Of a DNA stretch of 64,000 nt, positions 52,791-61,000 are shown piece after piece. Within the stretch, counting starts at the first letter, position 1, and each line of letters opens with the position of its first letter. The notes under the pieces are model-generated. The model had not been told where the DNA came from and ran no database searches. It was given only the letters and a program-made list of their open reading frames with translations. Made by a program: the position numbers and the translations under genes. This DNA is from Planctomycetota bacterium (lineage in GTDB: Bacteria > Planctomycetota > Brocadiia > SM23-32 > JAKLEA01), in the NCBI GenBank assembly GCA_022711755.1, contig JAKLEA010000012.1, positions 114,825 to 178,824 on the forward strand, in the 5' to 3' direction.

Positions 52791-53960
52791 ATGCCCAGCC
52801 AGGTCAACGTCGGATTGATCGGTTACGCCTTCATGGGCCGAGCGCACAGCTTCGGCTACCTCAACGCGGGCCTGTTCTACAACTGCGATTGCATGCCCGT
52901 GATGAAGGCCATCTGCGGACGCTCGGAGGACGCCGTCAAGGTTGCAGCCCGGCGCTACGGCTGGCAGTCCTACGAGACCGACTGGAAGAAGCTCATCAAG
53001 CGCGACGACATCGAGATGATTGACGTCAGCACGCCGGGCAACCAGCACGCCACGATGGCCATCGCCGCCGCCCAGGCCGGCAAGCACGTCTTCAGTGAAA
53101 AGCCGATGGCTAATTCACTGGACGACGCGAAGAAAATGGTCGCGGCGGTCGAGAAGGCCGGTGTGAAGCACATGGTCGGCTTCAACTACCGCACCGTCCC
53201 CGCAATCGCGTTGGCCAAGCGGCTGATTGACGAGGGCCGGATCGGCACGGTCTACCACTGGCGGGCGCAGTACCTCCAGGACTGGATTCTCGATCCGGAG
53301 TTCCCGCTCATCTGGCGCCTGCAGAAGAAGGTCTGCGGCAGCGGCGCGCTGGGCGATCTGGCGGCTCATTTGATTGACACGGCGCGGATGCTCATCGGCG
53401 AGATTGACACCGTCACCGCCACGCAGGAGACGTTCATCAAGGAGCGCCCGCTGGAAGCCGGGGCGGCGACGTTGGAGGGCCTGGTCGGGCGCGGCAAATC
53501 CGCCCAGAAGGGCAAGGTTGACGTTGACGACGGCGTCATCATCCTTTCCCGGTTCAAAAACGGCGCGCTCGGCACGTTCGAGGCGACGCGCTTCTCCGGC
53601 GGGCATAAGAACTACAATTTCTTCGAAATCAACGGCAGCAAGGGCAGCCTGCGCTTCCAGTTCGAGGACATGAACGTCCTGGAGTTCTGGAGCGCGGATG
53701 ATCCCGCCTACGCGCAAGGATTCAGAAAAATCCTCGCCACGCAGTCCGACCACAAGCATTTCGGCGCATACTGGCCTCCCGGACACATCATCGGCTACGG
53801 CGAGACGTTCATCAACGAGGTGGCCGAGTTCATGGACGCCCTGGCGAAGAACAGAATGCCTGTTCCGAGCTTCGTTGACGGGATGAAGTGCTGCGCCGTG
53901 CTGGATGCCATAACCAAGTCCTGCAAGAGCGGGAAATGGGAGAAGGTTCCAAAGGTCTGA
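52791..53960 (+). CDS. Gfo/Idh/MocA-family NAD(P) dehydrogenase A
   Basis: 389 residues, cytoplasmic. The start at 52791 has AGGGAGGA just upstream, and the Rossmann fold begins at once: VNVGLIGYAFMGRAHSFGYL. Family motifs follow: IDVSTPGNQHATMAIAAAQA, then GKHVFSEKPMANSLDDAKKM with the catalytic-site EKP Lys, and SGALGDLAAHLIDTARMLIG, which carries the GD-x3-H/D active-site residues. The acidic residue after the second strand that would decide NAD versus NADP is not obvious. It oxidises a hydroxyl of a sugar or cyclitol, probably at C1, C2 or C3. It forms a co-directional cluster with dehydrogenase B and an isomerase/epimerase, a combination common for sugar or inositol derivative breakdown. 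Confidence 0.9.
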   Translation: MPSQVNVGLIGYAFMGRAHSFGYLNAGLFYNCDCMPVMKAICGRSEDAVKVAARRYGWQSYETDWKKLIKRDDIEMIDVSTPGNQHATMAIAAAQAGKHVFSEKPMANSLDDAKKMVAAVEKAGVKHMVGFNYRTVPAIALAKRLIDEGRIGTVYHWRAQYLQDWILDPEFPLIWRLQKKVCGSGALGDLAAHLIDTARMLIGEIDTVTATQETFIKERPLEAGAATLEGLVGRGKSAQKGKVDVDDGVIILSRFKNGALGTFEATRFSGGHKNYNFFEINGSKGSLRFQFEDMNVLEFWSADDPAYAQGFRKILATQSDHKHFGAYWPPGHIIGYGETFINEVAEFMDALAKNRMPVPSFVDGMKCCAVLDAITKSCKSGKWEKVPKV

Positions 53961-54036
53961 AGGCGCGTTGATTGCGGGGCCGCCTGCGCGCGGCCATCTC
54001 CCGATTCCGGTTTGAGACTGAACAGGAGAAAACAAC

Positions 54037-55188
54037 ATGCGCAAGGTGAACGCTGCTGTAATCGGCACGGGTTTCATCGGGCCGGCGCACGTCGAGGCGC
54101 TGCGCAGGCTCGGTTTCGTTGATGTGATAGCCCTCGGCGAGGCCAACGAGGAACTCGCGAAGAAGAAGGCCGCGGACATGTCCATCCCCCGCGCGTACGG
54201 GGACTTCAAGAAGCTTCTCGCGGATCCCGATATAGAGGTGATCCACAACTGCACGCCCAACAACATGCACTTCCAGATTTCGTCGGAAGCGCTGAAGGCC
54301 GGCAAGCACGTGGTCAGCGAGAAGCCGCTTGCCATGACAAGCAAGGAGAGCGCAAAGCTGATCGAACTGGCGGCCAAAACCGGGCTGGTCAACGCGATTG
54401 ACTTCAACTATCGCAGCTACCCGCTGGTGCAGGAGGCCGCCGACATGGTCCGCCGGGGCGACTTCGGCAGGCTCTATTCAGTCCACGGCTCCTACCTTCA
54501 GGACTGGCTCTTCTGGGAGACGGATTACAACTGGCGGCTTGAGCCGGAGCGCAGCGGCGCCTCCCGCGCCATCGCAGACATCGGCAGCCACTGGTGCGAC
54601 CTCATCCAGTTCATCACCGGCGACAGGATCGTCGAGTTGTTCGCGGACATAGCCACCGTCCACCCCTTCCGTAAGAAGCCGAAAAAAGACGTTGAGACCT
54701 ACACGGGCAAGGCGCTGAAGCCTTCGGACTACGAGGACGCGCCGATCAAAACCGAAGATTACGCCTCCGTGCTGCTGCGCTTCGCCGGCGGCGCTAAGGG
54801 AGTCTTCACCGTCTCGCAGGTCAGCGCGGGGCGCAAGAACCGCCTGTGGTTTGAGCTTGACGGAAGCAAGCGGGCCATCTGGTGGGATCAGGAGCGCCCG
54901 AACGAGATGACCATCGGTTACCGCGAGAAGGCCAACGAGGTCATAATCAAGGACCCGTCGCTCCTGAGCGCGCGGGCGAAGGAATACGCGGCGTATCCGG
55001 GCGGGCATCCGGAAGGCTACCCGGACGGCCCGAAGTTCTTCTTCCGGGACGTCTACGCCTACATCATTGGCGGCTGCAAGTGCAAACCACGCTTCGCCAC
55101 CTTCGAGGACGGCCATCACGAAATTCTGATGACCGAGGCCGTTCTCAAAAGCGCGAAGACGAGCAAGTGGGTGAAACTCGGCAAATAG
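54037..55188 (+). CDS. Gfo/Idh/MocA-family NAD(P) dehydrogenase B
   Basis: 383 residues, start at 54037 with CAGGAG eight bases upstream. The fold opens VNAAVIGTGFIGPAHVEALR and continues with VIHNCTPNNMHFQISSEALK, GKHVVSEKPLAMTSKESAKL (EKP motif) and SRAIADIGSHWCDLIQFITG, in which D-x3-H is the active-site pair. It is clearly related to, but distinct from, dehydrogenase A (similar LQDW motif after the first sheet: HGSYLQDWLFW versus RAQYLQDWILD). The two may act on successive intermediates or form a mixed oligomer. It lies 76 bp after dehydrogenase A and 198 bp before the isomerase gene. Confidence 0.9.
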   Translation: MRKVNAAVIGTGFIGPAHVEALRRLGFVDVIALGEANEELAKKKAADMSIPRAYGDFKKLLADPDIEVIHNCTPNNMHFQISSEALKAGKHVVSEKPLAMTSKESAKLIELAAKTGLVNAIDFNYRSYPLVQEAADMVRRGDFGRLYSVHGSYLQDWLFWETDYNWRLEPERSGASRAIADIGSHWCDLIQFITGDRIVELFADIATVHPFRKKPKKDVETYTGKALKPSDYEDAPIKTEDYASVLLRFAGGAKGVFTVSQVSAGRKNRLWFELDGSKRAIWWDQERPNEMTIGYREKANEVIIKDPSLLSARAKEYAAYPGGHPEGYPDGPKFFFRDVYAYIIGGCKCKPRFATFEDGHHEILMTEAVLKSAKTSKWVKLGK

Positions 55189-55386
55189 CCCGCAATTCAA
55201 GGGTGTGCGAAACCGAAGGTTTTGCGCGTGAGGGAGGTTTTTCATTGCGCCTCATGGTGGTAATCCGCGAGACGTGTGCAAGGTCTTCAGCCTCGCACAT
55301 CCTTCTTGTTGCTCCTGCGCAGGCGCTCCGAGTTAGTTCATTTCAACTTTCCACTTTCTCCTTTCCCCTTTCTGGAGTCATTGACA

Positions 55387-56379
55387 ATGGGAAGACCCGT
55401 AACTCTGTGCACCGGCCAATGGGCCGACCTGAAGCTGACTGATCTGGCGAAGATGGCGGCGGGATGGGGCTATGACGGCCTCGAACTGGCCTGCTGGGGC
55501 GATCACTTCGACCCCATGAAAGGCGCTACGGATAAGAAGTATTGCGACGGCCAGAGGGCCAAGCTGAAAAAGTGCGGCCTGAACGTCTGGGCCATCAGCA
55601 ACCACCTTGCGGGGCAGATGGTTCTGGACCTTAACGATGAACGCTCGGACGGCTGGGCGCCGCCGGAATGTTCGGGCAAACCGGAGGCCAAGCGGGAGTG
55701 GGCCATTGAGTGCATGAAGAACTCCGCTCGCGCAGCTAAAAACCTCGGCATCGGGGTCGTCTGCGGTTTCACCGGATCGCCCATCTGGCACCTCATCTAC
55801 GATTTCCCGGCCATTCCGCGCAAGACGATTGACGACGCCTTCGCGAAACTGGCCAAGGTCTGGAACCCGATTCTGGACGTCTTCGGTCAGTGCGGTGTGA
55901 AGTTCGCGCTGGAAGTGCATCCGACTGAAATCGCATTCGATCTCTACAGCGCCAAGCGCGCAGTGGAAGTCCTGGACGGGAGGCCTGAGTTCGGCTTCAA
56001 CTTCGATCCCAGCCACCTCCAGTGGCAGGGGGTTCATCCGGCGAAGTTCATTGACGAATTCCCGGACCGAATCTACCACATGCACGTAAAGGATGCGGCT
56101 GTGACGCTGGACGGCAAGAGCGGCATCCTGAGCAGCCATCTGGCCTTCGGCGACGGCAGGCGCGGATGGGACTTCCGTTCGCCCGGACACGGCGACGTGG
56201 ATTTCGAGGCGATCATCCGCTCGCTCAACCGCGCCAACTATCAAGGCCCGCTCTCTGTGGAGTGGGAGGACAGCGGTATGGACCGCGAACACGGCGCGGC
56301 GGAGGCCCTGGAGTTCGTCAAAAGCATTGACTTCAAGCCCAGCGTCATTAAGTTCGACGCGCAGTTTGAGAAAAAGTAG
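55387..56379 (+). CDS. Sugar phosphate isomerase/epimerase (AP_endonuc_2 family)
   Basis: 330 residues from the ATG at 55387, with GGAG about ten bases upstream; the frame upstream is noncoding. The TIM-barrel pattern of the xylose-isomerase-like family is clear: MAAGWGYDGLELACWGDHFD, KKCGLNVWAISNHLAGQMVL, GVKFALEVHPTEIAFDLYSA with the metal-binding Glu, FNFDPSHLQWQGV, DRIYHMHVKDAAV and GPLSVEWEDSGMD with a second Glu. The typical substrates are ketoses or inosose derivatives, and the enzyme needs a divalent metal. With the two dehydrogenases it forms an oxidation-isomerisation module for a sugar or cyclitol. Confidence 0.88.
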   Translation: MGRPVTLCTGQWADLKLTDLAKMAAGWGYDGLELACWGDHFDPMKGATDKKYCDGQRAKLKKCGLNVWAISNHLAGQMVLDLNDERSDGWAPPECSGKPEAKREWAIECMKNSARAAKNLGIGVVCGFTGSPIWHLIYDFPAIPRKTIDDAFAKLAKVWNPILDVFGQCGVKFALEVHPTEIAFDLYSAKRAVEVLDGRPEFGFNFDPSHLQWQGVHPAKFIDEFPDRIYHMHVKDAAVTLDGKSGILSSHLAFGDGRRGWDFRSPGHGDVDFEAIIRSLNRANYQGPLSVEWEDSGMDREHGAAEALEFVKSIDFKPSVIKFDAQFEKK

Positions 56380-56399
56380 TTGCGACTGATCAGGAAGAA

Positions 56400-56424
56400 A
56401 GGGGTGGGTTCACAGCCCGCCCCT
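56400..56424. repeat. REP-like palindrome, copy 1
   Basis: AGGGGTGGG (56400-56408) pairs with CCCGCCCCT (56416-56424), with one G-T mismatch. The ends resemble the element at 56607 and the one at 63024. Confidence 0.5.
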
Positions 56425-56606
56425 GACTTCGTCATCCGCTGCGCGGCCCCTCTTTCGCCGGTTGCCGGCGCTTGTCAGACAAGCGCGGCAAGCGCTCCCC
56501 TCTCCCGCCGGGAGTGGGGGAACCATGAAATGGTGGGTGAGGGGGGCATGAGTTAAATGCCAATCGTAAGGGGTCACTGAAGGGCGTATTTGCATGACGG
56601 TCGCGT

Positions 56607-56635
56607 GTAGGGGCGGGTTTCAAACCCGCCCCTAC
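56607..56635. repeat. REP-like palindrome, copy 2
   Basis: GTAGGGGCGGGTTT (56607-56620) and its exact reverse complement (56622-56635) are separated by a single base. This is a perfect 14-bp stem, typical of dispersed palindromic repeats. Confidence 0.65.
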
Positions 56636-56720
56636 GCTACCACGCGCTCTTGACTAACCTCATACTGCCAATCTGTCTGAGACATTGAATTCTTAATTTG
56701 GCATAGATCGCGACAATGTA

Positions 56721-56894
56721 ATGAACGGCTTGAGACTTGTCGGTTATATCCTGCTCTGCCTCGTCGTGCCCATCGCCTGGGGCGTGATTACCAATCTCGT
56801 TTTCAATCGCCTGTCCGCCCGCGCGCCAGCCGCAAAGAAAGAAAATAATGACGCATCGCGCGTGGAATCCCTGAGGCAGATATGGTACATATAG
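56721..56894 (+). CDS. 57-residue single-span membrane protein
   Basis: ATG 56721 to TAG 56894. One hydrophobic helix (LVGYILLCLVVPIAWGVITN) is followed by a charged tail (RLSARAPAAKKENNDASRV). It overlaps the start of the TSUP permease gene by 13 bp, as coupled genes often do. There is no strong Shine-Dalgarno sequence. No family is recognised. Positive charges after the helix suggest a cytoplasmic C-terminus. It could be an accessory subunit of the permease or a leader peptide, or a chance frame; the overlap and membrane-helix composition favour a real gene. Confidence 0.5.
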   Translation: MNGLRLVGYILLCLVVPIAWGVITNLVFNRLSARAPAAKKENNDASRVESLRQIWYI

Positions 56895-57775
56895 CCGTCG
56901 GGGGCCAATCTTTTTTCATCGGCTGGATTATTCTTTCGGGGCTTGCGGCGGGGCTTGGCTCCGGACTCTTCGGCATCGGCGGGGCGGTCATCCTCACCCC
57001 CCTGCTTCATTCCCTGCTCGGGCTTCCCCTTCCCGTCGTCATAGGCACAGGCTTGTGCCAGATGATCGCGGCCTCGGCCAGCGGCGTCATGCGCTTCCGC
57101 AAATCCGGCGTCGTGGATTACCAGGTCGCGCTCATGGCCGCCGGCGGAAACCTGGCCGGGGTGACGGTCGGGGTCGCAATCTCCGAGGCCCTTGAGAACA
57201 TGCCGCAGGTGACCTTTCACGGCAGGAGCGCGCCGCTGGACCGGGTTGCCATAACGGGATTATTCATCGCGGCGCTGGTACTGATCGGGACGCTCATCCT
57301 TCTGGAAAAGCCACGCGGAGATAATCCGCCTCCCCCGGGACGATTTCTCGCCGCCCTTCGCAGAATCCCTCCCCGCGCGCGTCTTGTCAGAACCGGAGGC
57401 GAGGCGTCAATCCCACTGCTCGTATTCCCGACTGTCCTTGTGGGGCTGGTGTCCGGAATGCTCGGCATAGGCGGCTCGGTCTTCGTGGTTCCGCTGCTCA
57501 TCTACGGCGTCGGCCTGCCCACGCACGTCGCAATCGCCACGTCCCTGCTATATGCCCTTTTCACTGGCGTCTTCGGCACGATTGAAAAAGCGATAACCGG
57601 CGACGTCATGCTTTCCCTGGCGATTCTGATCATGATCGGCTCGACAGTCGGCAGCCAGATAGGCGCTATCCTTGCCATGCGCACTCGGGCGCGGCGCCTG
57701 CGCAAGGCGTTCGGCGTTCTGCTGTTCGTCTCGGCAGTCATGATGGCGTGGAAGCTTTGCTCCCGCTTCGTGTAG
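56882..57775 (+). CDS. TauE/SafE-family (TSUP) permease
   Basis: 297 residues with about eight hydrophobic segments in two similar halves. The first half has GLAAGLGSGLFGIGGAVILT and the second VGLVSGMLGIGGSVFVVPLL, the paired G-rich signatures of the TSUP family. The central loop (about residues 135-170) is hydrophilic with a Pro/Arg cluster. Family members move sulfite, sulfonates or related organic anions across the inner membrane. Export of sulfite or sulfate-derived anions would fit an organism that uses sulfatases, but this is inference. The ATG at 56882 overlaps the end of the 57-residue gene. Confidence 0.88.
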   Translation: MVHIAVGGQSFFIGWIILSGLAAGLGSGLFGIGGAVILTPLLHSLLGLPLPVVIGTGLCQMIAASASGVMRFRKSGVVDYQVALMAAGGNLAGVTVGVAISEALENMPQVTFHGRSAPLDRVAITGLFIAALVLIGTLILLEKPRGDNPPPPGRFLAALRRIPPRARLVRTGGEASIPLLVFPTVLVGLVSGMLGIGGSVFVVPLLIYGVGLPTHVAIATSLLYALFTGVFGTIEKAITGDVMLSLAILIMIGSTVGSQIGAILAMRTRARRLRKAFGVLLFVSAVMMAWKLCSRFV

Positions 57776-57838
57776 TATTATCATATCGTCATGACGGTTT
57801 GCGTCCGCGACGTAATGGGTCCCTGATGGACGCGCAAT

Positions 57839-58002
57839 CTTGGAGTGCGCAAGCTTGCTTGCGCCTTGCCGTTGCACAAGCTTGCTTGTGCGATGCCGAA
57901 TCAGGCAAGTTCAAAACCCCGGCAAGCGGCTTGCTGCGCAATCTCGAGTATCGGCAGGATGGCAGCAAGACGCGTCTGCAAACCAGACGACTGCGCTCCA
58001 AG
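57839..58002. mobile_element. 164-bp MITE-like element with inverted termini and three hairpins
   Basis: The left end CTTGGAGTGCGC (57839-57850) and right end TGCGCTCCAAG (57992-58002) are imperfect inverted repeats. Inside are GCGCAAGC-TT-GCTTGCGC (57847-57864), GCACAAGC-TT-GCTTGTGC (57874-57891) and CGTCTG-CAAAC-CAGACG (57973-57989). No transposase is encoded. The TTGGAG...CTCCAA ends resemble short repeats mobilised by REP-associated tyrosine transposases. It lies between the TSUP and DUF6259-like genes. Confidence 0.6.
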
Positions 58003-58074
58003 TTACGTTTGTACGCCTGTCACTGACGCCATACTTGGCAAAGGGTCGGGTCATCAATAAGGGAGGTACGGATT

Positions 58075-61000
58075 ATGAAATGCTTATCAACGGCGGCTCT
58101 CGTTCCGTTTGTTTTGTTCTCGGCGACGCTTTCCTCCTACGGCAACGCTGGGGATGATCCCGTCTCGCTGGAGGAGTTCGCGTCGGTTCTTGCGCGCGGG
58201 GCCGGCGTCATCGAGGTGAAGTTCAGGGCTACTCCCGCGCTGCTGGGGCCGAGGGCTGTCGAGATTCCGATTGACCCCGGCGCGCTGCCGAAGGAAATCA
58301 GGGAACGATTGAACGGGAGAAGCGGGGAAGGGCGGGTTGACGCATTCCTTCGGTCCGGGACGCACCTTCGCCGTATTCCAGCTCAGTTCGATCCCCCCTT
58401 TGCATCGGGCGGACCGGCTTATCTGACTGTTTATCTCCAGCCCGGGCGTGTCGAGTGCGACCTTCTGGTTGTCGTGGGGGAGTCCGGAAAATCGCTGCCT
58501 TATCTTGTCAAATCGGACTTCTCAGGCCCGGAGTTGACGGTCAACAACGGCGTGTTTATCGTCACTCATCCGGTCAGGGGCGGCGGGGGAATGCCGAAGC
58601 GCATTGGATTTCCCGGCAGCGGCGAGGCCGACGCGGAAACGTTCCTTGACGACCGTGTTTTCAGAAAGGACGCCGGATACTTCACGCTGTCAGCCGATCC
58701 AGAAAGCGAGGTTCGGAAGGTGGTTTCAGGCCCGCTGCGGGCGGTCGTCCGGGCGAAGGCGAGATACATCGAAAGGAACGGCGGCAGGGCGACGGAATCG
58801 AACGCCAGCGCCGTGTATGATTTCACATACCTTGCGGGAAGCCCGCTTGTGAAGGTCACCGCCTTCGCGACTCAGGACGCGGCGTTCGAGTGGCCGGAAC
58901 TGCGCTTCCTCCAGGTCTCGAACAAGTCAACCCGCTATCACTCCTGGGCCGGCGGTGAACCGGCGAAAACCGAATCGCTCCTGGACAACGACCGAAGCTT
59001 CAACACGGACAATTGGGCCTGCATGTTCAATGAGACGGACTGCGTCGGTCTGATTCATCCCGGCATCGTCAGCTACGACGGGCGCACGAGCTACTACAAC
59101 TACGTCATGTGCGCGGGCGGGGGATGGAAAACGAAGGAGCAGAGGATGGAGGCGCATCTTTACATCGGGCCGTCGGGCGGCGACGGGCACTTCGTCCGGC
59201 AGGCGTGGATGGGGATGGCGGAGAAGATGGAAGTGAAGGTCTCAACGCCGGAGTCAATGAATCGCCTGGCTGGATTACTTTCTGCCGAAGGATACAAGGA
59301 CAATGTCTTGGTGCCCCGTCCTACGGTAGGTTTATGGGGGGGATTGATAAGAGGCGTTGATCATTTGATTATCTTGGCGCTTCGCTGCTCAATGGATGGG
59401 CGAGAAGTCGAAGCAGCGCAGATTTTGGGCGTGGTTCAAAAGGCACAGAAAGATAAGAAGGTTCTTGAGACCATTCTAAGCGTATTAGAGAAAGGTGGGG
59501 GACAATCTATCAGTGAGAAAACTAAAGAAGACAAGGGTGCTGCGAAGAGTCTGGACAATATTTTGTTGAATGCGCAAGTGGCCCCCGGATGGATCGGTAA
59601 CGCAATCGGTTTATCTCTATGGTTTGCCCGGTGGGAAGAGGGCGGCGGACTTGCTGGGCTTGGATCCGGCATTGCTTCTCTTACGCGACAGACAGAATTC
59701 CGTGGTAACGCTGAGAACGCCCCGACCATATGGCGCATCGAACTTCGCAGGGCCGAAGACGGTAAAGTCGTGACGCTCGACAATACTGGGCGGGCATGTG
59801 CTGTCGAACGAATCAGGCCGGAAGATCCCTACGAGGCGTCCCACCCGCTCGAAGAAACCGAAGTCATGCTCCTTCACTGGAAGGGCATTGACGTCGAGAA
59901 CGAGAAATCTGCGCTGGACGTCACCGTGAAGATAACTCCGACGAAGAAAGGTTTCCGCTGGCGCATCAAGGTGGATAATCGCTGCAAGGAATACGGCCTC
60001 TGGTCGGTGGATTTCCCATACATCACAGGTTTGGGCAAGGCGGGCGAGACAGAACTTGTCTACCCTGGGCGCGACTGGGGTTTCAATCACAAGCGATTCT
60101 CCGGAAGTGTCGGCGGAACCTACCCCAGCGCCGGATGGACCATGCAGTTCCTCGGCCTGATACAGGGCCGCGAAGGCCTGTATCTTGCGGCGGAAGACCC
60201 GGCGGCGGCGTGCAAGACTTTCCACTTCTCCCCCGGCAAGGAATTCTATGTGCGGAGTTACCCGCCGGACATGAGCCTGCCCGGCGTCGGATACGACATG
60301 CCGTATGACTTTGTAATGGCCAGAACGGATGGGGACTGGTTCTCTATTTCCCGGCGCTATCGAGAATGGGCGACGCAGCAAAGCTGGACCAGCCGCGGCA
60401 AACTCTCCGCCCGCGCCGACAAGTCGGACAAGTTCAACAGCATCGCCTTCTGGATATGCGACGGCGGCTTTGCCAAGGACGTCGTCCCCCGGATGCTGAA
60501 GCTCAAGGAGCTTCTCCCCGGCATCCCCATCGGCATCCACTGGTACAACTGGCACGTCACCCCGTTCGACACGCATTATCCGAATTACTTCCCCTTCAAG
60601 GAGGGCTTCGACGCGGGCGTGAAGGTGCTGGTTGACAACGGCATCTACGCCATGCCCTACATCAACGGGCGGTTGTGGGACAAGAACGGCCCCGGTTACG
60701 ACGGCGCGATACCCTATACGACCAAGGACGTGAACGGGGAGTCATGGACGGAGGAGTATGGCAACGGCGTCAAGCAGGCCGTAATGTGTCCGAACACGCA
60801 GTTCTGGCAGGACACCGAGACCGAGGTAATACGAAAGCTCACGCACGAGGTCGGCGTCAACGCCGTCTACATTGACCAGGTCGCCTCGGCCGGGCCGCAG
60901 CTCTGCTTCGATAAGTCCCACGGGCACAATCTCGGCGGGGCTGACGCGTGGGTGAGCGGCTACTATGGGATGCTCGAAAAGATCCGCAAGACCGCAAAGG

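Larger units (their letters stand above)
56380..56720. other. Intergenic region with a cluster of palindromic repeats
   Basis: 341 bp without a gene. It contains three hairpins: 56400-56424, 56497-56519 (CCCCTCTCCC-GCC-GGGAGTGGGG) and 56607-56635. They form a REP-like cluster between the isomerase stop and the 57-residue gene. I see no terminator with a T-run. Confidence 0.55.

Noticed and set aside
53115..54407. Minus-strand open frame spanning both dehydrogenase genes
   Set aside because: It crosses the intergenic region and both Rossmann domains, has no motif, and conflicts with two clear genes.
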